From: Candidatus Micropelagos thuwalensis
GTDB taxonomy: Bacteria > Pseudomonadota > Alphaproteobacteria > RS24
DNA: 64,000 nucleotides
Reading direction: 5' to 3'
Assembly (NCBI RefSeq): GCF_000469155.1
Contig: NZ_AWXE01000003.1
Span: forward strand, 106,270 to 170,269
The notes beneath the pieces are model-generated. The model was not told where the DNA came from. It did not search any database and worked only from the letters and a program-made list of their open reading frames with translations. Positions 17,218 to 25,087 of this stretch are shown here, in pieces (positions within the stretch are counted from its first letter, which is position 1; each line of letters starts with the position of its first letter). The translations under genes were made by a program, and so were the position numbers.

Positions 17218-17696
17218 TATCAACTTCGCAATCAGCCCAGTAATATGCAGTAACAATATGCCTACCACCTAGAGCGGTTTCAGGATTGCCAGTAGAACGG
17301 ACAGCATAAAGTTTTTTTTCTGAGACATCTAAGTTAGTAATCCACCACTGAAACCCATACTGACCAAAAGATCTTATCAACCCCTTATCGGCAGCCATGA
17401 CAAATTCCTCATCCCATTTTGTGCCAGCCAACTGCGCAACTTCTTTAGCACTAATACCATCGGATTGTGTGCTTTGTGCATACACTTTTAATTTATCTGG
17501 GGTGTCTGTATCAAAGATGTAATGCCATGATGCTCCCGTGTATGCATCAGGGTTATCTTTGTTTATCTGTCCAAATGAGTATGAACTACTTTTGCCTTTT
17601 GGTTCAAAACAAGTTGCATAAACAGTTGCAGCAGAAGCATTTCTAGCTAATGCAGTAATAAAAATAACTAAAATTAAAAATATCAGATTTTTCATT
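17210..17696 (-). CDS. Secreted protein of unknown function, first gene of the cluster
   Basis: About 161 aa from the ATG at 17696, chosen because AAGGAG lies 6 nt upstream; a TTG at 17713 is also in frame. Signal peptide ends around ARNASAA. The mature protein is aromatic-rich (GASWHYIFDTDT, GFQWWITNLD, YYWADCEVD) with two cysteines. It is the promoter-proximal gene of the minus-strand cluster, about 105 nt from the tracrRNA terminator. Not recognised. Confidence 0.65.
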
Positions 17697-17796
17697 TTTG
17701 ACTCCTTAAACAATCCTTTTTTCCATCAATATAACCATCATTGAAACCTTTAGCGTAGTCAGGATTATCAAAATAACCATATTTCTGTTCACACCA

Positions 17797-17823
17797 AAAG
17801 AAAAAGGCGTCCCGTAGGACGCC
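17797..17823 (-). terminator. Rho-independent terminator of tracrRNA
   Basis: Perfect GC-rich stem GGCGTCC/GGACGCC with a short loop (17806-17823), followed on the minus strand by TTTTTCTTTT. Confidence 0.88.
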
Positions 17824-17890
17824 CTATCAATGGTGTAAATTCTTACTTGTTAACCCTAGCAATAATTTACCTATTCCCAAGTAGTTCTAT
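17800..17890 (-). ncRNA. tracrRNA of the type II CRISPR system
   Basis: About 91 nt, transcribed away from cas9. The DNA at 17868-17885 matches the CRISPR repeat TACCTATTCCCAAGTGGT with one G to A change, giving an 18-bp anti-repeat:repeat duplex with one G-U pair; a weaker second block (GTTAACCCTAGC, 17849-17860) pairs with the repeat's first bases. Next comes a small hairpin (GTAA-GAAT-TTAC), then a terminator GGCGTCC-TAC-GGGACGCC followed by T5 (17797-17823). Ends are estimated from the promoter and terminator. Confidence 0.87.
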
Positions 17891-17896
17891 TTTGAT

Positions 17897-17925
17897 AATC
17901 TACTCTCATCTTTTTGAATAATCAA
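17897..17925 (-). promoter_or_regulatory. Promoter of tracrRNA
   Basis: On the minus strand, TTGATT (17920-17925) and TAGATT (17897-17902) are separated by exactly 17 nt, a good sigma70-type match. The predicted start is near 17890, just before the anti-repeat. The -35 box overlaps the cas9 ribosome binding site on the other strand (cas9 ATG at 17938). Confidence 0.75.
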
Positions 17926-17937
17926 GGTGGTGTTGGG

Positions 17938-20900
17938 ATGTCCGAAAAATATCGACTAGGGCTCGATGTGGGAACAAATTCACTTGGATGGGCTGTTATT
18001 GGGCTGAAAGAAGATGTGCCATCCAGCGTTTTAGCAACCGGTGTAAGAATATTCTCTGAGGGTCGTGATGCAAAGACCAAGTCAACATTAAAAGCCAGTA
18101 GAACCGAGAAAAGATCAGCTCGCCGTCGTCGAGACAGGTTCCTTCAAAGACAAACTTTCCTCATATCAGAAATGGTAAAGTCTGGTTTATTTCCAAAGGA
18201 TATAGTTGAACAAAAGAACTTAGAACTTCTAGACCCATACGAAATTCGTTTTAAAGCCCTCACAGAGCAAGTACCTCTCCACCATCTAGGCCGTGCTTTA
18301 TTTCATATTAACCAAAGGAGAGGTTTTAAATCTTCCAGAAAAGACAAAAGTGAGGAGACAACCTCTGGGGTTGTGTCGAAGTCAGTTCGTGCACTTTATG
18401 AAGAGATGCAGCTCATTAATCCTGCTCCTGTTATCGATGATCCTAAAGCCCTTTCTAAGGAAGAGCGGAGAGAAATCAGAGTTCAAGAAGCGTCTAGTCG
18501 AGAAGAGGCTTTAGTGACGCTTGCTGAACAAAAAGGAGTTACTTTCGGGGCTTTTCTATACCGAAGGCTGCAATCAGGTAAATCTGTTCGAGCGAGGAAA
18601 GACGCAGATAGTCAATTATATGATGTGTATCCAACCCGAGAACTTCTTAAGGACGAGTATTCGAAACTGATGCAACATCAGGCTCAATACTATCCAAATG
18701 TTATCAATGAGGCTCTGATATCAAGACTTCATGATGTCATTTTCTTCCAAAGAAAACTGAAAGAACAGGAAAGAGGGTTTTGTACCTATTATCCTTCTGA
18801 AAGACGGACTTTTAGGTGCATGCCGAGTTTTCAACAATACAGAATGGTTCAAGAGCTAAATGCGCTTGAGTGGGTTGACGCGGCAGGTAAACATTGCCTT
18901 CGAGATTATCCAGAATCTAGAGACCTCATACTTAGTGAATTGGAGAATATTTCTACAAAGGCCGGAGAATTCACCTTTGGGAACATGAAGAAAATTCTAA
19001 AAAAAATGGGAGTTATTGACGGAGAAGTTTCCTTCAATTTCGAAGGTCCAAAAAGAAAAGGTTTTCAAGGCAATGTTACATCTCGCGAAATGCGACACGA
19101 GGATTGTTTTGGAACTCGTTGGGATGAATTATCGTTAGATGAGAAAGATGACATCATAGATAAAATTAATGATGACCATCTAGATGATGAAGACATGGAG
19201 CGTTATCTCATAGATACCTATGGTCTGTCTTCTTTCTCAGTGGGTAATGCCATAAATGCCCGCCTACTAGAGGGGACTGCTAATGTCTCCCGAAAGGCTG
19301 CGCGCACTCTTTATGAAACCATGCTATCTGCAAATTGTCTTCAATCAGATGCCGTGATCGCAGTTTCTGAGCAAGATGACACCTTTGTAAATCCTTACAG
19401 CAGGACAGGTCGTGGTGAGTTGCTTTCTGAGCTTCCTTATTATGGAGAAGCCTTTCAGGATGGTCGACACATCATTCCGGGTAAACGAGAACCAAAAGTC
19501 TCGCATGATCAGTTAAAATTTTACGGGGGGGTATCTAATCCAACTGTTCATATTGCTCTCAATCAAATTCGGTTGGTCGTTAACGAAATTATTAAAAGAT
19601 ATGGGTTGCCGTCTTCTATTAGCATCGAACTCGCAAGGAACTTGCCTGAGGGACAAGATGGGCGTCGCAAAATTGAGAAAATGCAATCGGAAAACCAGAA
19701 AAATAACGAACGATATGACCAGATACTTACAGAAAATGGTCAATCTCCAAACCGAGATAATCGTCTCCGCCTAGCTTTATGGGAGGAATTGGGAGAAGGC
19801 CCTACTGATCGATTGTGTGTTTTCACCGGCAAACTTATAGAGCTCGCAGATTTATTTAATGGTTCCGTAGAAATAGAGCACCTTATCCCTTTCAGTGTGT
19901 CTTTAGATGACAGTAAGGCCAATAAAACTGTCTGCTGGAAAGAAGCCAATAGGTTTAAAGGTAATAAGACACCTTATGAAGCTTTCGCAAATAATTCTGG
20001 CGACTATTCTTGGGAAGAAATTATGGAGCGGGTCAGGGCACTACCCAATTCTAAACAGTGGCGTTTTCAAGAAGATGCATTGAAAATTTGGAATAGCGAT
20101 CATTCTGATTTTTCAGGACGACATCTTAATGATACGCGCTACATCAGTCGGCTGGCGCGAGAGTACTTAGAAAACATATGCCCATTCAATAAGATCGATG
20201 TAGTAACTGGACGCCTAACAGCCCTACTAAGAGGTCATTGGGGGCTTAACAATATTTTACGTGGGCACAATGAGCCAGAAACGGCAACGCCAAAAAAAAT
20301 GCGAGATGATCACAGACACCATGCTATTGACGCGGTTGTAATTGCAATGACGTCGCTCACGATATTGCAAAAAGTATCAAGTGCTGCGGGAAAAGCTGAA
20401 GAACTAGATGTTGGAAAATTATTTGCTAAAGATGAAAGTGGCCGCTCGGTGATCGACCCGTGGGATGGTTTCAGAGACGAAGTGGCTGAGAAGGTCAGAA
20501 ACATAATTGTTTCTCATAAGACCAAAAGGAAAACGATTGGAAATAGCGGCAAATCAACCGATAGGGCCCTTCATAATGAAACAGCTTATGGCTTGATAGA
20601 TGGACCTGATGAGAAAGGTTTGTATTCTGTAGTCACGACTAAGCCAATTTCATATTTTGATAATCGTGATAAAATTGAAAAAATCCGTGATGAAAAATTA
20701 AGGGATGATTTTCTAACAGCATGGGATGGTGAGGGTGATAACAAAGCCTCTCAATTAGCAGTATTAGATAAGGCTAGTGGTCTGAATGTAAAAAAATGCC
20801 GCTATGTTGAACGTAAAAAAGTAATTCCTATTAATGGGCCCGATGGTCAACCCTATAAAGCTTATGACGGCAACAGTAATTGGGGTATGGAAATTTATGA

Positions 20901-21270
20901 GTTTCCAAATGGTCACCCAAAAGAAAAAAAGTGGAATGGCGTAGTTATCTCTACATATGATGCTAATAAAAGCGAGTTTAAACCGGGAGAAACCTTCAGG
21001 CCCCATCCTGCTGCCAAACTTGTTATGCGACTTCACATTAATGATATAGTTGAGGTGCAAAACGACGGCGAGCCAATTCTTTACCGCGTTCAGCTTATTT
21101 CTGCAGGAACACTTACCGTATCACCTTTACATGAAGCTAATGTTGATAGCCGTAACAGAGATAAACACGACGAATTCAAATATAAATCTTTAAGTGTTAC
21201 GCCGATGCAAAAAATGGGCGCAAAAAAAGTGAATATCAGCCCAACTGGCTTAAAAAATTATAGCAGGTAA
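17938..21270 (+). CDS. cas9: CRISPR-associated endonuclease Cas9, compact type II-C-like
   Basis: RNA-guided double-strand DNA nuclease. Start at ATG 17938 (SD AAGGTGG), 1110 aa; an in-frame TTG at 17914 adds eight residues. RuvC-I is at the N-terminus (YRLGLDVGTNSLGWAV, Asp10), followed by an arginine-rich bridge helix (KRSARRRRDRF), a REC lobe, RuvC-II (SISIELARN, Glu564), an HNH domain (VEIEHLIPFS, His648, then ANRFKGNKTPYEAF), RuvC-III (HHAIDAVVIAM, His795/Asp798) and a C-terminal PAM-interacting part. All catalytic residues are intact. The stop abuts the CRISPR array; no adaptation genes adjoin it. Type II-C is inferred from size and the lack of csn2/cas4. Confidence 0.96.
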   Translation: MSEKYRLGLDVGTNSLGWAVIGLKEDVPSSVLATGVRIFSEGRDAKTKSTLKASRTEKRSARRRRDRFLQRQTFLISEMVKSGLFPKDIVEQKNLELLDPYEIRFKALTEQVPLHHLGRALFHINQRRGFKSSRKDKSEETTSGVVSKSVRALYEEMQLINPAPVIDDPKALSKEERREIRVQEASSREEALVTLAEQKGVTFGAFLYRRLQSGKSVRARKDADSQLYDVYPTRELLKDEYSKLMQHQAQYYPNVINEALISRLHDVIFFQRKLKEQERGFCTYYPSERRTFRCMPSFQQYRMVQELNALEWVDAAGKHCLRDYPESRDLILSELENISTKAGEFTFGNMKKILKKMGVIDGEVSFNFEGPKRKGFQGNVTSREMRHEDCFGTRWDELSLDEKDDIIDKINDDHLDDEDMERYLIDTYGLSSFSVGNAINARLLEGTANVSRKAARTLYETMLSANCLQSDAVIAVSEQDDTFVNPYSRTGRGELLSELPYYGEAFQDGRHIIPGKREPKVSHDQLKFYGGVSNPTVHIALNQIRLVVNEIIKRYGLPSSISIELARNLPEGQDGRRKIEKMQSENQKNNERYDQILTENGQSPNRDNRLRLALWEELGEGPTDRLCVFTGKLIELADLFNGSVEIEHLIPFSVSLDDSKANKTVCWKEANRFKGNKTPYEAFANNSGDYSWEEIMERVRALPNSKQWRFQEDALKIWNSDHSDFSGRHLNDTRYISRLAREYLENICPFNKIDVVTGRLTALLRGHWGLNNILRGHNEPETATPKKMRDDHRHHAIDAVVIAMTSLTILQKVSSAAGKAEELDVGKLFAKDESGRSVIDPWDGFRDEVAEKVRNIIVSHKTKRKTIGNSGKSTDRALHNETAYGLIDGPDEKGLYSVVTTKPISYFDNRDKIEKIRDEKLRDDFLTAWDGEGDNKASQLAVLDKASGLNVKKCRYVERKKVIPINGPDGQPYKAYDGNSNWGMEIYEFPNGHPKEKKWNGVVISTYDANKSEFKPGETFRPHPAAKLVMRLHINDIVEVQNDGEPILYRVQLISAGTLTVSPLHEANVDSRNRDKHDEFKYKSLSVTPMQKMGAKKVNISPTGLKNYSR

Positions 21271-22099
21271 GCACGGCCACTTGGGAATAGCTAGGGCTAG
21301 AGCAACCCTGTTCATGGAGTGCCCACTTGAACCTTTAGCTTACCACTTGGGAATAGGTAGGGCTAGAGCAACCTGTCTTTAATGCCACATCATTAGAGGA
21401 ACAGCTTACCACTTGGGAATAGGTAGGGCTAGAGCAACAGGTTACGAGCAATAATCTTTTGGCGTTGCAGCTTACCACTTGGGAATAGGTAGGGCTAGAG
21501 CAACCTTATCGGGTGAATACATCTGATTTCGGTTAGCTTACCACTTGGGAATAGGTAGGGCTAGAGCAACAGGGTTACTTGAGTGCCATCCTGTAATGTG
21601 AGCTTACCACTTGGGAATAGGAAGAGCTAGGGCAACATTCAAGGTGTACGGGGAACTAGCGAGTTCAGCTTACCACTTGGGAATAGCTAGGGCTATAGCA
21701 ACCCTGTTCATGGAGTGCCCACTTGAACCTTTAGCTTACCACTTGGGAATAGGTAGGGCTAGAGCAACGAAATCTCCATAAGGTCAACCTCTTTCAAGAG
21801 CTTATCACTTGGGAATAGGTAGGGCTAGAGCAACCTCTCATCTTTAACCATCTCGCCAGCGTAAAGCTTACCACTTGGGAATAGGTAGGGCTAGAGCAAC
21901 ATCGCCGCCAAGCACAATAAACGTGACCTTAGCTTACCACTTGGGAATAGGTAGGGCTAGAGCAACTTAGCTTGCATACCCGCGACCTTGCCTTTAAAGC
22001 TTACCACTTGGGAATAGGTAGGGCTAGAGCAACGAACACTGAAAGCAGGACTAAATACTACGTAGCTTACCACTTGGGAATAGGTAGGGCTAGAGCAGC
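21271..22099 (-). CRISPR. CRISPR array, 13 repeats of 36 nt and 12 spacers
   Basis: Spacers are 30 nt, one 31 nt (21967-21997). In crRNA orientation (minus strand) the repeat begins GTTGCTCTAGCCC and ends CCAAGTGGTAAGCT, and pairs with the tracrRNA anti-repeat. The repeat next to cas9 (21271-21306) is degenerate at its outer end and directly follows the stop codon, fitting a trailer end; the leader would be right of 22099, where the outermost repeat has one end change. Repeats at 21601 and 21667 also carry changes. Spacers 21307-21336 and 21703-21732 are identical. Confidence 0.97.
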
Positions 22100-22349
22100 T
22101 CTACCCCACGCAATTACTCTAATCTAATTAATCAAATGACTTTCTTTTTGGGGTGATGCATTAAGGCTTCAGCTAACGGTTACGAGTACGCAGAGGACCA
22201 GCGGAGCGGATCCCAAGATCCGCGGAGATGGGACGATGCTGTAGGGGGGGCATAATTTATTTATAACAAATAAACTAAACCATTGAATATATTGAAAATA
22301 ATTGCCTTGCAGGGTTGTAATCGGTTGTATCGTTCCCCACATATGGAGC
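22100..22349. other. Region between CRISPR array and polymerase-like gene
   Basis: 250 nt. The first 70 nt would be the array leader on the minus strand and are AT-rich (TTGATTAATTAGATTAGAGT), but no promoter is clear. The structured repeat B follows at 22171-22238, then an AT-rich stretch before the next gene. Confidence 0.5.
22171..22238. repeat. Structured repeat B (partial copy)
   Basis: Same orientation as repeat A (13727-13794), 66 of 68 nt identical, with the GCGGATC-CCAA-GATCCGC hairpin kept. The left arm of the outer stem present in copy A is missing here. The two copies bracket the secreted-protein cluster, tracrRNA, cas9 and the array. Confidence 0.8.
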
Positions 22350-23756
22350 ATGTTAAACTCCAAAGAAACACTTAATAAAGCAGTCAGCCAAATTACCGAC
22401 GAACTTCAAACCCATTGGGCTACCAATGGTAAGAGGCGTCTTGGACCGGCTGACGTGGATGCTTTTCATGCATCCCTTACACACATAATTATTGACGCCT
22501 TACAAGCACATAACTCATCACGAGAACAGAGTATGGCGTCCATACACAAGACATCAGGTCATTACTCACAAGGCCGGTATTGGTCTGCGCCTTATGGATA
22601 TAAAATCCATATTGGACGATCTTATAATGGCCTATGTGAACTAGGCTATATCCAAGAATGTAAGAAGGGGGTTTACACTGATTATGCCCGACTTCTTACC
22701 CGTTACCGAGCTACGGATAAACTTATCAAAATGTTCGATGCGGAAACCATTGATGATCTCCACATTATATTTAGGCCACGAACAAATGCTGAGACGATCA
22801 GGCTCAATATATTACAACCTGATGGCTACAAATTGCTTGTTGATTATCAAGACACACATGAGACCATTTCGATGCGTGAGGACATGGAAATGATTAATAA
22901 TTGTTTGTCCAGATCATGGGCTGATTTGGAACTCGATGATGATCAGCTGCGTGAACTAAAGTTGCGAATGTTGCCAGATGGTCCTGATCAAACATCAAGC
23001 AACAATGGTGACGGCATATTGCGGCTTCAGGACCGGACATTATACCGTGTGTTTAATGATACCGACTTCTCCTCTAATGGCCGCCTTTATGGTGGATGGT
23101 GGCAGTCCATTCCTAAGGAATACCGTCCCTATATTTTAATTAATGGCAAGCAGACAATTGAACTCGATTACAGCGGCCTTCATCCAAATCTTATTTATGC
23201 TTTATCCGGTCAAAAATTAGATGGCGATCCTTATGAGATCCCACAGTCTCATCGTGACTGGTCACGTAAAAAATACTTCCGCAAGGCAATAAAGCGCGCA
23301 TTTAACGCCATGCTAAACGCAGATCACGAGTTGATGCGTGAGCCCTCAGGCGTCGGCATTAAGGATTTAAATATGAGTTGGAAGGAAGTTAAGGCTGCGA
23401 TTATCGAGAGACATAAACCTATATCACATCAATTTTTTACAGCCATTGGTTCAAAGCTCCAGCTTATCGACAGCAAAATTGCTATTGCCGTTTTAAAACA
23501 TTTTGCAGCTATGAATGTTGCCGTCTTGCCTGTCCATGACAGCTTCATCATGCATTCAGGATATGAGAATGAGCTTAAAGATGTTATGCGCGAAGCTTTA
23601 CGAAAAGAGGCCGGTATTTCTGTTCCAGTGATGCTGACAGAAAAAAAGCAAATGACTTCACATAAATCAGATTTAAGTGAAGAAGACGAATTGCTTGAAC
23701 TCTTGAGTCCGCAACCATTTACTAGAAGGCTGGATGCGTTTTATGCGCTCAGATAG
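22350..23756 (+). CDS. Protein with family A DNA polymerase-like palm motifs
   Basis: About 468 aa from ATG 22350 (a TTG at 22302 is upstream in frame). The C-terminal half has three blocks in the order expected for a polymerase A palm and fingers: IELDYSGLHPNLIYAL (motif A-like, with Asp), KYFRKAIKRAFNAMLNA (resembling the O-helix R...K...NF motif), and VLPVHDSFIMHSG (motif C-like HD). RLYGGWWQSIPKEYRPYI precedes motif A. There is no exonuclease domain. The N-terminal 200 residues are unrecognised. Encoded beside the integrase, it may serve replication of the element; the function is inferred. Confidence 0.65.
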   Translation: MLNSKETLNKAVSQITDELQTHWATNGKRRLGPADVDAFHASLTHIIIDALQAHNSSREQSMASIHKTSGHYSQGRYWSAPYGYKIHIGRSYNGLCELGYIQECKKGVYTDYARLLTRYRATDKLIKMFDAETIDDLHIIFRPRTNAETIRLNILQPDGYKLLVDYQDTHETISMREDMEMINNCLSRSWADLELDDDQLRELKLRMLPDGPDQTSSNNGDGILRLQDRTLYRVFNDTDFSSNGRLYGGWWQSIPKEYRPYILINGKQTIELDYSGLHPNLIYALSGQKLDGDPYEIPQSHRDWSRKKYFRKAIKRAFNAMLNADHELMREPSGVGIKDLNMSWKEVKAAIIERHKPISHQFFTAIGSKLQLIDSKIAIAVLKHFAAMNVAVLPVHDSFIMHSGYENELKDVMREALRKEAGISVPVMLTEKKQMTSHKSDLSEEDELLELLSPQPFTRRLDAFYALR

Positions 23757-23830
23757 TTACTTTAGGGGCACTTTTTTATAGTTATAAATATACAATAAAT
23801 GATTGCTTTTTTTATCACTATTTAGTGTCC

Positions 23831-24811
23831 CTACCAAAGCTTTTTAACTATTGAGTTTAGGTCAGCATGTGCATAACGAAACAACTGGCTGGGTGTTCTG
23901 TGGCCGCTTATTGAGGCGACCTCTGGAACGCTCAGCCCTTTTTCAAAAAAGCGACTTATTGCTTCGTGACGCAGATCATGAAACCTGATGTCAGGATAAC
24001 CTGCCCTGTCGCGTAATCTTATCCAAGCATTCGCAACCCCGCTGGGGGACAGGCCAAAAACCAGCGCTTCTTGCCCATCAATTTGTTCAAACACGAATAA
24101 AGAAGCTTGAGACATGGGTATGTAGCGCGAATAGCCATTTTTCCCCTCTCGAACGGTTATTAATCTTCTCTGTCTATCTACATCCTCCCATTCAAGACGT
24201 AACAGTTCGCTGCGCCGCATGGCTGTCTCAAGCGCAAGTTTTGCCAATAAAAATATCTCTGGCTTTGTCTCTTCTGAGTAAATTGCCTCGATGGCATCCC
24301 ACGCACCTCTCGGCAGGCGTCTTACAGCGGGTCTGCCAATTGAGGGCAACCTTAATTGTTCAACAGGATTAACTTCTATTGGAACGTGCCATTGGGTTTT
24401 GGCGATATTGAACAGATGGCGCAACACGCCGAAATCCTTTCGAATGGTTTCTGGCTTGTAGCGTTTTTGGTAATCGTTAAGTACAGGCGTCAATCGGGCA
24501 CTTGTTACCGCCCCTATGGGTAGTTTCGAGATCTCATGTTTTTGCCATTTGCCGATAATATATTTTTCAACATCATAGCTTGCCTTAAAGGCGGATATAT
24601 CTGTCTTATAACGGCTTAAATAAGCCCGTAGAGGCGTGTTCAGAGCTTGCTTGTCTACAACCCCTGCAATGGCCTTATCTTGGGCTTGTTCGACTTGTAT
24701 AGCCCATTTTCGGGCATCAGATTTTGATATAAATGTTTTCGAACATGTTGGGGCACCAGCACGCCGAATGAGAGCTTGCCACTTACCATTTTTACGTCGA
24801 ATAGTTGCCAT
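23831..24811 (-). CDS. Tyrosine recombinase / island integrase
   Basis: 326 aa. The N-terminus has an arm-binding-type start (MATIRRKNGKWQALIRRAG, FISKSDARKWA), then a SAM-like core and a catalytic domain with ETAMRRSELLRLEW (Arg I), a Lys in VREGKNGYSRYI, HDLRHEAISRFF (H-x-x-R), ISGHRTPSQLFRYAH (His and the nucleophilic Tyr). It ends the island 80 nt from the direct repeat, reading away from the tRNA-Ser it targets. The motif at 24823-24843 lies just upstream of its start. Confidence 0.93.
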   Translation of the reverse strand: MATIRRKNGKWQALIRRAGAPTCSKTFISKSDARKWAIQVEQAQDKAIAGVVDKQALNTPLRAYLSRYKTDISAFKASYDVEKYIIGKWQKHEISKLPIGAVTSARLTPVLNDYQKRYKPETIRKDFGVLRHLFNIAKTQWHVPIEVNPVEQLRLPSIGRPAVRRLPRGAWDAIEAIYSEETKPEIFLLAKLALETAMRRSELLRLEWEDVDRQRRLITVREGKNGYSRYIPMSQASLFVFEQIDGQEALVFGLSPSGVANAWIRLRDRAGYPDIRFHDLRHEAISRFFEKGLSVPEVASISGHRTPSQLFRYAHADLNSIVKKLW

Positions 24812-24822
24812 TTTTTTCTCCT

Positions 24823-24843
24823 AACTGGACCTATATTGGACCC
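24823..24843. promoter_or_regulatory. Putative integrase arm-type site, right
   Basis: AACTGGACC followed by TATATTGGACCC, matching 13598-13618 with one mismatch, with paired TGGACC motifs 11 nt apart. It lies between the integrase start and the attR repeat, so it might also affect integrase expression. Confidence 0.5.
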
Positions 24844-24893
24844 AGAAGGAACTGACTTACGTATCTCGCTGTTCAATACACGGCGATAGACGA

Positions 24894-25033
24894 GTAACCT
24901 CATCGCTACTTTCAGCTTAGTAATTGACCAAACCTCCCTGCTGTTCTATTTAGGAGTTCTGCGTAGAGAGGTGGCCGAGTGGCTGAAGGCGCTCCCCTGC
25001 TAAGGGAGTATGCGTTAATAGCGCATCGAGGGT
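24894..25033 (+). repeat. attR: right copy of the 140-bp direct repeat
   Basis: Identical to 13317-13456. It includes the upstream region and the first 69 nt of the intact tRNA-Ser, so after integration the island supplies the tRNA promoter and 5' part. Confidence 0.93.
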
Positions 25034-25055
25034 TCGAATCCCTTCCTCTCTGCCA
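24965..25055 (+). tRNA. tRNA-Ser(GCT)
   Basis: 91 nt including an encoded CCA. Acceptor AGAGAGG pairs with CCTCTCT, discriminator G. The anticodon stem CTCCC/GGGAG has loop CTGCTAA with anticodon GCT. A long class II variable arm and T-loop TTCGAAT are present. It is the island target; its 5' 69 nt lie in the direct repeat. Confidence 0.96.
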
Positions 25056-25087
25056 GCTTTACTTAAAGAGCTATCTTTTAGAAGAAA

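Larger units (their letters stand above)
13317..25033. mobile_element. Integrative genomic island at tRNA-Ser(GCT) carrying an orphan Cas9-CRISPR locus
   Basis: The boundaries are a perfect 140-bp direct repeat (13317-13456 and 24894-25033). The right copy completes the functional tRNA-Ser and the left one is a truncated tRNA. A tyrosine recombinase is encoded at the right end, with a matching 21-bp motif near each end (13598 and 24823). Cargo: nine or ten small secreted or unknown proteins, tracrRNA, cas9, a CRISPR array and a polymerase-like protein. No conjugation, capsid or plasmid replication genes were recognised, so it may be a satellite or mobilisable element. Confidence 0.85.

Noticed and set aside
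14602..17696. The secreted-protein cluster as missing Cas1/Cas2/Cas4 genes
   Set aside because: All have signal peptides or are too small and carry none of the Cas1, Cas2 or Cas4 motifs.
17914..17937. Upstream TTG start for Cas9
   Set aside because: It would place the SD-like AAGGTGG inside the gene, and the ATG at 17938 puts the RuvC-I aspartate at position 10 as in well-known Cas9s.
21268..21306. The degenerate first repeat as part of the cas9 coding sequence
   Set aside because: The TAA at 21268-21270 ends the frame directly before it.
21271..22099. Spacers targeting sequences inside this window
   Set aside because: By eye only matches of about nine bases were seen (for example GGTTACGAG in the spacer at 21439 and repeats A/B), which are within chance. 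A full search was not possible.
22169..22363. Minus-strand ORF across structured repeat B, sharing a peptide with an ORF across repeat A (13596-13823)
   Set aside because: The shared peptide follows from the nucleotide repeat. The frames have no SD, run into unrelated sequence, and the DNA forms hairpins instead.
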